5,472 nt of DNA from Alphaproteobacteria bacterium (GTDB lineage Bacteria > Pseudomonadota > Alphaproteobacteria > Rhizobiales > Hyphomicrobiaceae), in assembly GCA_005888525.1 (NCBI GenBank), contig VBAB01000116.1, positions 1 to 5,472 of the forward strand, given 5' to 3'. The translations under genes and the position numbers were made by a program. The notes below the pieces were generated by a model. That model made no database searches. It had not been told where the DNA came from and saw nothing but the letters and a program-made list of their open reading frames with translations. Shown piece after piece: positions 1 to 5,472 of this stretch (the first letter of the stretch is position 1; each line of letters starts with the position of its first letter).

Positions 1-1
1 G

Positions 2-592
2 GGCGCGGGCATGGCGCTCGATGCGCGCTGGTTCCTGCCCCACTTCGAGTTCCGCTTCCCGGTCTGGGGTACGGTGCAGCGGGAGGGAGTATCGCTCGAG
101 CTGCGCCAGGCGCTGGAGCCCTGGCTCGTTCTCGGCGAGCAGAGTGGCGCGGCGACGCGCACCGTGGACTCCTCGCTCGATCGCGCCCAGGCGATCGTCA
201 GGGGCGGACGTCTTGATCGCTATGCCGTGACGTGCAACGGCTATCCGCTCCCGCTCGCAGCCACCGCAACGATGGGCGAAGCCGTCGCCGGCGTCCGGTT
301 CCGAGCCTGGCCGTCGGTCGAGGGCTTCCACCCCACGATTCCACCGCACGTGCCCCTGACATTCGACATCATCGATACCTGGAGCGGGCGCTCGATCGGC
401 GGCTGCCGGTATCACGCCACGCACCCCGGCGGCCGCGTCTTCCAGGCCCTGCCCGTCAATGCGCTGGAAGCCGAGGCGCGGCGCCTCGCCCGCTTCGAGC
501 CCATGGGTCACACGCCCGGAGACACCGCGCCGAAGACCGGCGGCGTGCACCCGGATTTCCCCCTGACCCTCGACCTGCGACGCGTGCCATGA
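2..592 (+). CDS. DUF2126 transglutaminase-family protein, C-terminal end (5' truncated by window)
   Basis: The reading frame is open from base 2 and ends at TGA 590-592, giving the last 196 residues of a longer protein. The in-frame ATG at 11 is internal, because family similarity runs straight through it. Recognised family features are a WFLPHFEFRFPVWG stretch near the start, RYAVTCNG from about 218, AVAGVRFRAWPS, then FDIIDTWSGRSIGGCRYH at 362-415 and FEPMGHTPG. These are typical of the conserved C-terminal part of DUF2126 proteins. Full-length members are about 1100 residues, with a transglutaminase-like domain at the N-terminus that lies outside this window, so catalytic residues cannot be checked. 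The family's biochemical role is not established; it usually sits beside circularly permuted ATP-grasp, alpha-E and small transglutaminase genes, as here. The stop overlaps the next start (ATGA at 589-592), which suggests translational coupling. Family assignment is confident; function is inferred from context. Confidence 0.9.
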   Translation, partial: GAGMALDARWFLPHFEFRFPVWGTVQREGVSLELRQALEPWLVLGEQSGAATRTVDSSLDRAQAIVRGGRLDRYAVTCNGYPLPLAATATMGEAVAGVRFRAWPSVEGFHPTIPPHVPLTFDIIDTWSGRSIGGCRYHATHPGGRVFQALPVNALEAEARRLARFEPMGHTPGDTAPKTGGVHPDFPLTLDLRRVP

Positions 593-774
593 GCGGCCAG
601 ACCAAGCGCAAGGGCGTCGCGAACGACGCGAGTAAGGGAAAGAAGGAGCTGCCCTCCGAGCCCTTCGTGCCCAACGCGAAAACCATCGCCGCCATACGTG
701 AAGCTCGGAGGGGTCCCCTCAAGCGGTATCGTAGCGTCAAGGCTCTCTTGAAGTCGCTCAATGCGGACGACTGA
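589..774 (+). CDS. Short RelB/DinJ-antitoxin-like protein without a toxin partner
   Basis: This 61-codon frame starts at the ATG overlapping the DUF2126 stop (ATGA) and ends at TGA 772-774. The N-terminal 20 or so residues are Lys/Arg-rich and look disordered. The second half, LPSEPFVPNAKTIAAIREAR followed by RGPLKRYRSVKALLKSLNADD, resembles the toxin-wrapping C-terminal region of RelB/DinJ-type antitoxins, where PN-x-x-TI-x-A-x-x-x-AR-x-G and a final L-x-x-LNADD are common. Typical members are 80-95 residues and carry a ribbon-helix-helix DNA-binding segment first; that segment is absent here, because the upstream bases code for DUF2126. No RelE/YafQ-like or PIN-like toxin follows. It could be a degenerate antitoxin, a stand-alone antitoxin that neutralises a toxin encoded elsewhere, or a small basic protein that only resembles one. 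The likelihood that this is a translated gene is fair; the family call rests on remembered consensus. Confidence 0.55.
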   Translation: MSGQTKRKGVANDASKGKKELPSEPFVPNAKTIAAIREARRGPLKRYRSVKALLKSLNADD

Positions 775-842
775 GCCCGCGTTGGGAGCCAATTTGGCAA
801 CATGGCGAAAAGCCGCTTGGTTAAGGCCGGACTGCGTGAGCG

Positions 843-871
843 TTGGCGTGTCAATCATCCGCGGCTATTGT
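843..871 (+). promoter_or_regulatory. Candidate sigma-70-type promoter for the ATP-grasp gene
   Basis: TTGGCG at 843-848 and TATTGT at 866-871 are separated by 17 bp. Each hexamer matches four of six bases of the sigma-70 consensus. Transcription would begin near 878, leaving a leader of about 85 nt before the ATG at 964. This lies in the only gap of the upstream cluster (775-963) and would exclude the earlier in-frame ATG at 802 from the transcript. The matches are weak, and alphaproteobacterial promoters often diverge from this consensus, so this is only a candidate. Confidence 0.25.
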
Positions 872-963
872 GCGAGACGCTTTCCGCACGGCGCCCAGGC
901 GGGTCCGGCAGGAGCAATGCGCGGTCGAACCGGCCGAGCGCAAGGGGATGCAGTAGCGAAACG

Positions 964-3537
964 ATGGCCAGGAGTGTTCGAGCAGAAACGTTTTCGGACG
1001 ATGGCCTGATCCGCGGGTATCACGCCCTGGCCGGGGGCTTCGACGAGCTGGTCGAGCGCTCCGGCGCAGTCAAGGCGCACTGGGAACCGCTGCTGCACGA
1101 GCTCGCCGAGCTCACCCCCGCCACCCGCTTGCTGCGCATGGAGCAGCTCAATGCGCGGGTGCGGGAAACGGGGATCGCGCACGATCTATTCGCCGATCCG
1201 TCGAGCGCGGCCCAGCCTTGGCGCGTCGATCTCGTCCCTCTCATCGTGCCGCCCGAGGAGTGGAGGCTGCTGCAACGCGCCCTCGTCCAACGGGCGAGGC
1301 TGTTCGAGGGCATCCTGGCGGATCTCTATGGCCCGCAGCGGCTGCTGGCAACGGGTGCGATACCTCATGAGCTCGTATTCAGCGACCCCTCCTTCCTGCG
1401 GCCCTGCCATGGCCTGCGTCCGCCTGGAGGCTTCATCCAGTTCTTCGCCGCCGATCTGGCACGCGGCCCGGACGGGAGCTGGCGCGTCATCGACACGCAC
1501 ACGGAGACCCCGGCCGGCATCGGCTATGCCATCGCCAACCGGATGGTGCACACCAACGTCGCCGGCGACATCTTCGGCGCCTGCCAGGGGATGCGGTTGG
1601 CGCCCTTCTTCCAGCTGCTGCAGGCCGCGCTCGCCCGTCGCGCCAGCCGCGTCGATCCCACCATCGCCCTGCTGACGCCCGGCCCGCGCCACAGCGACTT
1701 CTTCAGCCACGCCTATCTCGCTCGCTACCTGGGGCTGCTGCTGGTGGAGGGCGGCGACCTGCGCGTGACCGGCGATCAGGTCTCGCTCAAGACGCTGCAC
1801 GGCCTGATGCCGATCGATCTGATCGTGCGCTGCGTGGCGGGCGCCGTGGCGGACCCGCTCGAGCTCGACTCCTCGGGCTTCGCCGGCCCCGTCGGCCTGC
1901 TGCAGGCAATCCGCAAGCAGCCGGATCTCGTGGTCAATGCGCTGGGGTCCGCGCTCGCCGAGAACCGGGGCTTGAGCGCCTATCTGCCCAAGCTCGCCGG
2001 TGCGGTCCTCGGCGAGGACCTGCTCGTCCCGGACGGGCCCAGGTGGTGGCTGGGGGACGCGGCGAGCCGTCGCCACGCGCTGGCCCACCTCGATCATATG
2101 GTCATCCGTCCGGCCCATGAGGGCACCGCCCGACCGGGCCGCGCCATACCGGGTATCGACCCTGCGCGGCTGGGGCCAGCCGAGCGCACCCAGCTGCTGC
2201 AGGAGATCGAGATCAGGGGCGCGGCGCTGGTCGCAGAGGCGAAGGTCGGCTTCGGCACCACGCCGTCGCTGACGCAGTCGGGCTTGGTGCCGAAGCCCTA
2301 TGCGGTGCGCATGTTCGTGGCCGCGACCGTCGACGGTTTTACGGCGCTGCCCGGAGGCCTGGCCATGACCGTCGACCCCGATATGACCGTGGCACTCAGC
2401 GCACCCGACGGGGAATCGCGCGACGTGTGGGTCGTCAGCGACGCGGCCCCTCCTCCCTTCACCAGTCTGTGGCGGCCGACCATCGAGGCCGCGCAGGTGC
2501 GCCGCTCGCCCCACGATCTGCCGAGCCGCGCCGCCGACAACCTGTTCTGGCTCGGCCGCTACACCGAGCGCGCCGACTGGACCATGCGGACCTTGCGCAT
2601 CTGCCTCAGCCGGCTGCAGGAGGACAGCGCCCCGCGCCAGGAGCTGCGCGCGAGCCGCACGGCGCTGGAGATCCTGCTCTCCAAGGACGAAGGCAAGGTC
2701 CCCGGAGATTGGGAGGTGACGGATGCGCACCTGATCGAGCAGCTCGCGCAGAACCTCATGACCTCGGCCGACTGGTATTACGCCTTGCCGCGTACGCTCG
2801 ACAACATTCACCGCGTCGCCAGCCTCACGCGCGACCGGCTGTCGCTGGAGGCGTGGCGCACGCTCAACGATTTCTACGCGAGCCGGCGGTGGCGTGCCGA
2901 CGCCATGCCCACCGCCATGGGCGATGCGCTGCGCCTGCTCGACGACGGCCTGCGCGTGCTGGCGGCGTTCCACGGCCTCACCCATGAGAACATGACGCGC
3001 AACTTCGGCTGGTCGTTCCTCGACATGGGGCGCCGGCTCTCGCGCGCCTACAACCTTTCCGAGGTTCTGCTCGGCATCTTCGGCAGGGCCAGGAGCGGCG
3101 ACGACGAGACGGGAAGCCTGCTGTTCGTCCTCGAGCTCGCCGACAGCTTCATCACCTATCGCTCGCGGTATCGGCTCGCGCCCATGCTGCCGCTGGTGCT
3201 CGACGTGCTGCTGGTCGACGAGAGCAATCCGCGCAGCGTCGGCTTTCAGCTCGCGGCGCTGTCGCGCCACATCGATTCCCTGCCCCAGTCGGGAGAGCGC
3301 AGCGGTCGCAACGAGGAGCAGCGCATGGCGCTGTCGCTGCTGTCGCAGATGCGGCTCGCCGACATGGCCGCGCTCGGCAAGGTCGAGGCGGACGGCACGC
3401 GCCCCGCTTTGCAGAAGCTGCTCGGCGAGCAGGTGGCGTCGCTCCCGGACCTTTCGGACGTCATCGGCCGCCGCTACTTCAATCTCACCGAGAAGGACGC
3501 CAAGTGGCACCGCGTGTACTCGCGAGCCGAGCCATGA
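964..3537 (+). CDS. Fused circularly permuted ATP-grasp / alpha-E domain protein
   Basis: This 857-residue protein joins two units that many bacteria encode as adjacent genes. Residues about 25-505 form a circularly permuted type 2 ATP-grasp (DUF404/DUF407-like) domain. Its landmarks are FEGILADLYGPQRLL, FFAADLARGPDGSWRVID, TPAGIGYAIANR (183-193), HAYLARYLGLLLVEGGDL (249-266), DPLEL, LGEDLLVP (349-356), VIRPAHEG (380-387) and a VRMFVAATVDGFTALPGGLA segment. Residues about 519-850 form the all-helical alpha-E (DUF403) domain, opening with NLFWLGRYTERAD (526-538). ATP-grasp enzymes ligate a carboxylate to an amine through an acyl phosphate; the substrate here is unknown, and the protein is probably cytoplasmic, with no signal peptide or membrane segment. 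I chose ATG 964, with a weak AAGGGGA 15 nt upstream, because the frame extension back to ATG 802 adds 54 Arg/Ser-rich residues unlike the family. The TGA overlaps the next start codon (ATGA), so the two are probably co-translated. Confidence 0.92.
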   Translation: MARSVRAETFSDDGLIRGYHALAGGFDELVERSGAVKAHWEPLLHELAELTPATRLLRMEQLNARVRETGIAHDLFADPSSAAQPWRVDLVPLIVPPEEWRLLQRALVQRARLFEGILADLYGPQRLLATGAIPHELVFSDPSFLRPCHGLRPPGGFIQFFAADLARGPDGSWRVIDTHTETPAGIGYAIANRMVHTNVAGDIFGACQGMRLAPFFQLLQAALARRASRVDPTIALLTPGPRHSDFFSHAYLARYLGLLLVEGGDLRVTGDQVSLKTLHGLMPIDLIVRCVAGAVADPLELDSSGFAGPVGLLQAIRKQPDLVVNALGSALAENRGLSAYLPKLAGAVLGEDLLVPDGPRWWLGDAASRRHALAHLDHMVIRPAHEGTARPGRAIPGIDPARLGPAERTQLLQEIEIRGAALVAEAKVGFGTTPSLTQSGLVPKPYAVRMFVAATVDGFTALPGGLAMTVDPDMTVALSAPDGESRDVWVVSDAAPPPFTSLWRPTIEAAQVRRSPHDLPSRAADNLFWLGRYTERADWTMRTLRICLSRLQEDSAPRQELRASRTALEILLSKDEGKVPGDWEVTDAHLIEQLAQNLMTSADWYYALPRTLDNIHRVASLTRDRLSLEAWRTLNDFYASRRWRADAMPTAMGDALRLLDDGLRVLAAFHGLTHENMTRNFGWSFLDMGRRLSRAYNLSEVLLGIFGRARSGDDETGSLLFVLELADSFITYRSRYRLAPMLPLVLDVLLVDESNPRSVGFQLAALSRHIDSLPQSGERSGRNEEQRMALSLLSQMRLADMAALGKVEADGTRPALQKLLGEQVASLPDLSDVIGRRYFNLTEKDAKWHRVYSRAEP

Positions 3538-4409
3538 TCTTCGACGTCAGCCACCGCACGGCGTACGTTTATCGCAAGCCGGTGCTGCAGTCGGAACACC
3601 TCGTGCATCTGAGTCCGCGTGCGGGACCGCGCCAGAGCGTGCTGCGCCACGGCCTGCTGATCGAGCCGGCGCCGTCCTCCAAGACCGAGCGCCAGGATTA
3701 CTTCGGCAACGGCATGGCGATCCTGACGATCGAGGAGGAGCATTCCGAGCTCGTCATACACGCTCGCAGCACGGTCGAGGTTCGCGGACCCGATCTGCCG
3801 ATGCTGGCGCTGTCGGCGCCGTGGGAGCAGGTGGTGAGCGGCGCACGGCGCAACGAGAGCGAGCACGACATCGCGGTGCTCCAGTTCGTCAGCGCGTCGC
3901 GGCATACGCGCGTCGCCGCCGAGGTGCTCGACTATGCCCGCCCGTCGTTCCCGCCGCACCGGCCGATCCTGGAGGCGGCGCTTGATCTCACGCGCCGCAT
4001 CTACGACGATTTCACCTTCGACAGCACGGCAACCGATATCTCGACGCCGGTATCGCACGTGCTGGCCGAGCGGCGCGGGGTCTGCCAGGACTTCGCGCAT
4101 CTCGCCATCACGTGCCTGCGGGGACTGGGCCTGCCGGCGCGCTACGTGAGCGGCTATCTGCTGACCTATCCGCCGCCCGGCATGGAGAAGCTGCAGGGCG
4201 CCGACGCGTCGCACGCCTGGATCTCGGTGTGGGCGCCCGAGGTCGGCTGGGTCGATTTCGATCCGACAAACGGGGTCATCGCGTCGGAAGAGCACGTGAC
4301 GGTCGCCTACGGCCGGGACTACGATGACGTGAGCCCCATCAGCGGGGTGCTCCTCGGCGGCAGCCGGCAAACCATGTCGGTTGCCGTGGATGTGACCGTT
4401 GCCGGATAG
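3534..4409 (+). CDS. Transglutaminase-like cysteine peptidase-fold protein
   Basis: This 291-residue protein begins at the ATG overlapping the ATP-grasp/alpha-E stop. An in-frame GTG at 3504 would add ten residues, but MIFDVSHRTAYVY is the normal family N-terminus and the ATGA overlap favours 3534. Residues 1-85 form the beta-rich bacterial transglutaminase N-terminal domain (HRTAYVYRKPVLQSEH; LSPRAGPRQ). Residues about 145-250 form the transglutaminase core. The full catalytic triad is visible: Cys184 in RGVCQDFAHL, His227 in ADASHAW and Asp243 in VDFDPTN. Length matches the family. No signal peptide is seen, so it is probably cytoplasmic. Members of this family beside ATP-grasp/alpha-E genes are thought to be amide-bond hydrolases or transferases, perhaps acting on the product of the upstream ligase; that pairing is an inference from gene order. 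It is the last gene of the cluster; I see no convincing terminator after it. Confidence 0.93.
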   Translation: MIFDVSHRTAYVYRKPVLQSEHLVHLSPRAGPRQSVLRHGLLIEPAPSSKTERQDYFGNGMAILTIEEEHSELVIHARSTVEVRGPDLPMLALSAPWEQVVSGARRNESEHDIAVLQFVSASRHTRVAAEVLDYARPSFPPHRPILEAALDLTRRIYDDFTFDSTATDISTPVSHVLAERRGVCQDFAHLAITCLRGLGLPARYVSGYLLTYPPPGMEKLQGADASHAWISVWAPEVGWVDFDPTNGVIASEEHVTVAYGRDYDDVSPISGVLLGGSRQTMSVAVDVTVAG

Positions 4410-4570
4410 GCGCTTCCTACAATCACCCTCTGTGGCGGGCGCCCTATCGAGCTGTTATATCGTCAACTCGAGGATCGAGGCTCGTTGTTACGCAACGTCA
4501 TGCCCGCGAAGGAGCGTGTGAAGAAATCGAGACGGCGCATTGTGGATGACCAGCGAGGCGGCAGGGGATT

Positions 4571-4593
4571 CCCCTCCCCTTGATGGGGAGGGG
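4571..4593. repeat. Perfect hairpin in left arm of the intergenic element
   Basis: CCCCTCCCC (4571-4579), loop TTGAT, GGGGAGGGG (4585-4593): a 9-bp stem with no mismatch. It is the counterpart of the hairpin at 4650-4672. Confidence 0.85.
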
Positions 4594-4605
4594 CTAGGGG
4601 TGGGG
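4585..4605 (+). other. G-quadruplex motif, + strand
   Basis: Four runs of four G occur at 4585-4588, 4590-4593, 4597-4600 and 4602-4605, with loops of 1, 3 and 1 nt. This meets the usual G4 pattern. The same bases also take part in the hairpin stem, so the two folds would compete. Confidence 0.55.
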
Positions 4606-4634
4606 TGGACCCAAGAGCGGTACCCATCCGATTG

Positions 4635-4658
4635 CCCCCCACCCCCCGACCCCTCCCC
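4635..4658 (-). other. G-quadruplex motif, - strand
   Basis: C-runs on the + strand at 4635-4640, 4642-4647, 4650-4653 and 4655-4658, with spacers of 1, 2 and 1 nt, give a canonical G4 pattern on the - strand. It mirrors the + strand motif in the other arm of the inverted repeat. Confidence 0.55.
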
Positions 4659-4672
4659 ACGAGGGGGAGGGG
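4650..4672. repeat. Perfect hairpin in right arm of the intergenic element
   Basis: CCCCTCCCC (4650-4658), loop ACGAG, GGGGAGGGG (4664-4672): the same 9-bp stem as in the left arm, with a different 5-nt loop. Confidence 0.85.
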
Positions 4673-4743
4673 AGCACCGCCAGCATCGTCGCGTGCCGGA
4701 GATTTTCTTTACGCACCTGCGCGGCGATGACGTCTAGGCGCAC

Positions 4744-4750
4744 GGGAGGG
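4744..4750 (+). promoter_or_regulatory. Shine-Dalgarno site of the cyclic-nucleotide-binding gene
   Basis: GGGAGGG lies 9 nt before the ATG at 4760. It is the clearest ribosome binding site in the window and fixes that start. It sits just outside the inverted-repeat element. Confidence 0.65.
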
Positions 4751-4759
4751 CAGTTGCAC

Positions 4760-5472
4760 ATGAGCTACGTGGCGCTGGATATCTTTCAGCAGCTCCGGCA
4801 GGAGGACATCCATTGGATGCTGGCGACCGCCGAGCTCAAGACGATCTCGGCCAACGGCGTGCTGGTGCGCGAGGACGACCCGTCCGAGACCATCTTCTTC
4901 ATCGCTGACGGACTGTTCGAGGTCTATGTCTACGGCGGCTCGTCCAGGCTGAAGGTCGGCCAGCTCGGTCCCGGCGAGATCATCGGCGAGATCTCCTGGC
5001 TCGACCGCAAGCCGATATCGGCGACCGTGCGGGCCGTCGAGACGAGCTCCGTGCTCGCTCTGAGCATCGCCGCCCTCGAGCGCAAACTTGCAGCCGATCC
5101 GGGGCTAGCAGCGCGTCTCTTCCGCGCCATCGCCACGCTCACCGCCGAGCGCCTGCGCACGACTACGTCCCAGGTCCGCCGCACGGAGCACCGAGCTCAG
5201 AGCGCGGTGCCGGCGGGCAGCGCGCAGGTAGCCGCCGTCCTCGACAAGATCGCCGACCTGAAGCGCCTGCTCGTGGAAGAAGCGGGGGGCATGGGCCCCG
5301 TGCTGGACCAGTCTGCCGGCCATATCCGAGACGTGTTCACGGCCATCGAGCATGCGACCCACCCCGATGGTGTGCAGAACGCCGACAAGCTCGCCGACCA
5401 CCTGCACACGGAGCTGCTGCCGCTGATGCGGCTTTCAGCCACCGGCGAGCGCTGCTTCGCCCAGCCTCGCGG
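4760..5472 (+). CDS. Cyclic-nucleotide-binding-domain protein, probably fused to a PhcB-like methyltransferase (3' truncated by window)
   Basis: The frame opens at ATG 4760 behind a good Shine-Dalgarno site and stays open to the window end, giving 237 residues. Residues about 8-125 form a CRP/PKA-type cyclic-nucleotide-binding fold: LDIFQQLRQEDI, VLVREDDPSETIFFIADGLFEVYV, then LGPGEIIGEISWLDRKPISATVRA (69-92) as the phosphate-binding cassette. Glu77 is kept, but the Arg that normally contacts the cyclic phosphate (P-R-x-A-T-V) is Ile86, so cAMP or cGMP binding in the usual way is doubtful. There is no helix-turn-helix, so this is not a CRP-type regulator. A helix and Ala/Ser-rich linker (125-160) lead to a second, mostly helical region. 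The final residues, ATGERCFAQPR, resemble the entry to SAM-dependent methyltransferases annotated as PhcB-like (3-hydroxypalmitate methyl ester synthesis), where a KPRGYAGD-like motif follows. The catalytic domain itself is not visible, so that part is inference. Confidence 0.85.
   Translation, partial: MSYVALDIFQQLRQEDIHWMLATAELKTISANGVLVREDDPSETIFFIADGLFEVYVYGGSSRLKVGQLGPGEIIGEISWLDRKPISATVRAVETSSVLALSIAALERKLAADPGLAARLFRAIATLTAERLRTTTSQVRRTEHRAQSAVPAGSAQVAAVLDKIADLKRLLVEEAGGMGPVLDQSAGHIRDVFTAIEHATHPDGVQNADKLADHLHTELLPLMRLSATGERCFAQPR

Larger units (their letters stand above)
4495..4733. repeat. Long imperfect inverted-repeat (MITE/REP-like) intergenic element
   Basis: The element is bounded by ACGTCAT (4495-4501) and its reverse complement ATGACGT (4727-4733). 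The outer 23 bases of the two arms pair at 19 positions; a GAAGAAAT / ATTTTCTTT pair follows, then a less well-matched stretch. Inside, each arm holds a perfect 9-bp hairpin of CCCCTCCCC and GGGGAGGGG. The inner halves (GGGGAGGGG-N3-GGGGTGGGG at 4585-4605 against the C-tracts at 4635-4658) can also pair with each other across the centre. No credible protein is encoded. The style matches palindromic intergenic repeats scattered through many alphaproteobacterial genomes, but copy number cannot be seen in one window. I find no clear target-site duplication. It fills most of the 350-bp gap between the transglutaminase gene and the next gene, whose start lies 26 bp beyond it. Confidence 0.75.

Noticed and set aside
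788..798. GCCAATTTGGC palindrome after the antitoxin-like gene, considered as an operator
   Set aside because: It is an isolated 5-bp dyad with no second copy, and the antitoxin-like protein lacks a DNA-binding domain to use it.
761..1009. An 82-codon + strand frame overlapping the antitoxin-like gene, considered as its toxin
   Set aside because: Only the first residues (MRTTE) look toxin-like, and the overlap with the LNADD codons largely forces them. The rest shows no RelE/YafQ or PIN features and overlaps the start of the ATP-grasp gene.
1186..3510. A 774-codon open frame on the - strand opposite the ATP-grasp/alpha-E gene
   Set aside because: It mirrors the codon bias of the + strand gene in very GC-rich DNA. 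Its translation is Arg/Gly/Gln/Ala-rich with no recognisable domain, while the + strand frame matches known families along its whole length.
3474..4370. A 298-codon open frame on the - strand opposite the transglutaminase gene
   Set aside because: Same cause: an antisense shadow with Arg/His/Asp-rich low-complexity translation and no family features.
4467..4497. Short inverted repeats CTCGA-GGA-TCGAG and CGTTG-TTACG-CAACG, considered as a terminator after the transglutaminase gene
   Set aside because: The stems are only 5 bp and no T-run follows, so an intrinsic terminator cannot be supported.
4540..4737. Small open frames on both strands across the inverted repeat
   Set aside because: They translate hairpin arms into Pro/Gly-rich sequence, with no ribosome binding site or family resemblance.

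Overview
The window is about 5.5 kb of GC-rich, tightly packed DNA with every supported gene on the + strand. High GC, strong third-position G/C bias and the gene families point to an alphaproteobacterium. A long palindromic intergenic element built on CCCCTCCCC / GGGGAGGGG hairpins, of a style common in Rhizobiales and Rhodospirillales genomes, points the same way. The genus cannot be named from the sequence alone.

Positions 1-4409 hold a transglutaminase / ATP-grasp cluster. It starts with the 3' end of a large DUF2126 transglutaminase-family protein (2-592). A 61-codon gene follows, overlapping it by ATGA (589-774), that resembles the C-terminal half of a RelB/DinJ antitoxin; no toxin follows it. 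After a 189-bp gap with a weak candidate promoter comes a fused circularly permuted ATP-grasp + alpha-E protein (964-3537, 857 aa). Its stop overlaps the start of a transglutaminase-like protein with an intact Cys-His-Asp triad (3534-4409, 291 aa). These families recur together in bacteria and have been proposed, from comparative genomics, to make and process a peptide or peptide tag. The product is unknown: ATP-grasp would form amide bonds and the transglutaminase-fold proteins would cleave or transfer them.

Positions 4410-4759 are intergenic and are dominated by a 239-bp imperfect inverted repeat (4495-4733) with two perfect nested hairpins and G-quadruplex-type tracts on both strands. It looks like a non-coding MITE/REP-like element and ends only 26 bp before the next start codon.

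Positions 4760-5472 hold the 5' part of a new gene that runs off the window. It has an N-terminal cyclic-nucleotide-binding fold whose phosphate-binding Arg is replaced, then a helical linker. The last visible residues resemble the entry to a PhcB-like SAM-dependent methyltransferase domain. It is probably a separate transcription unit from the ATP-grasp cluster.
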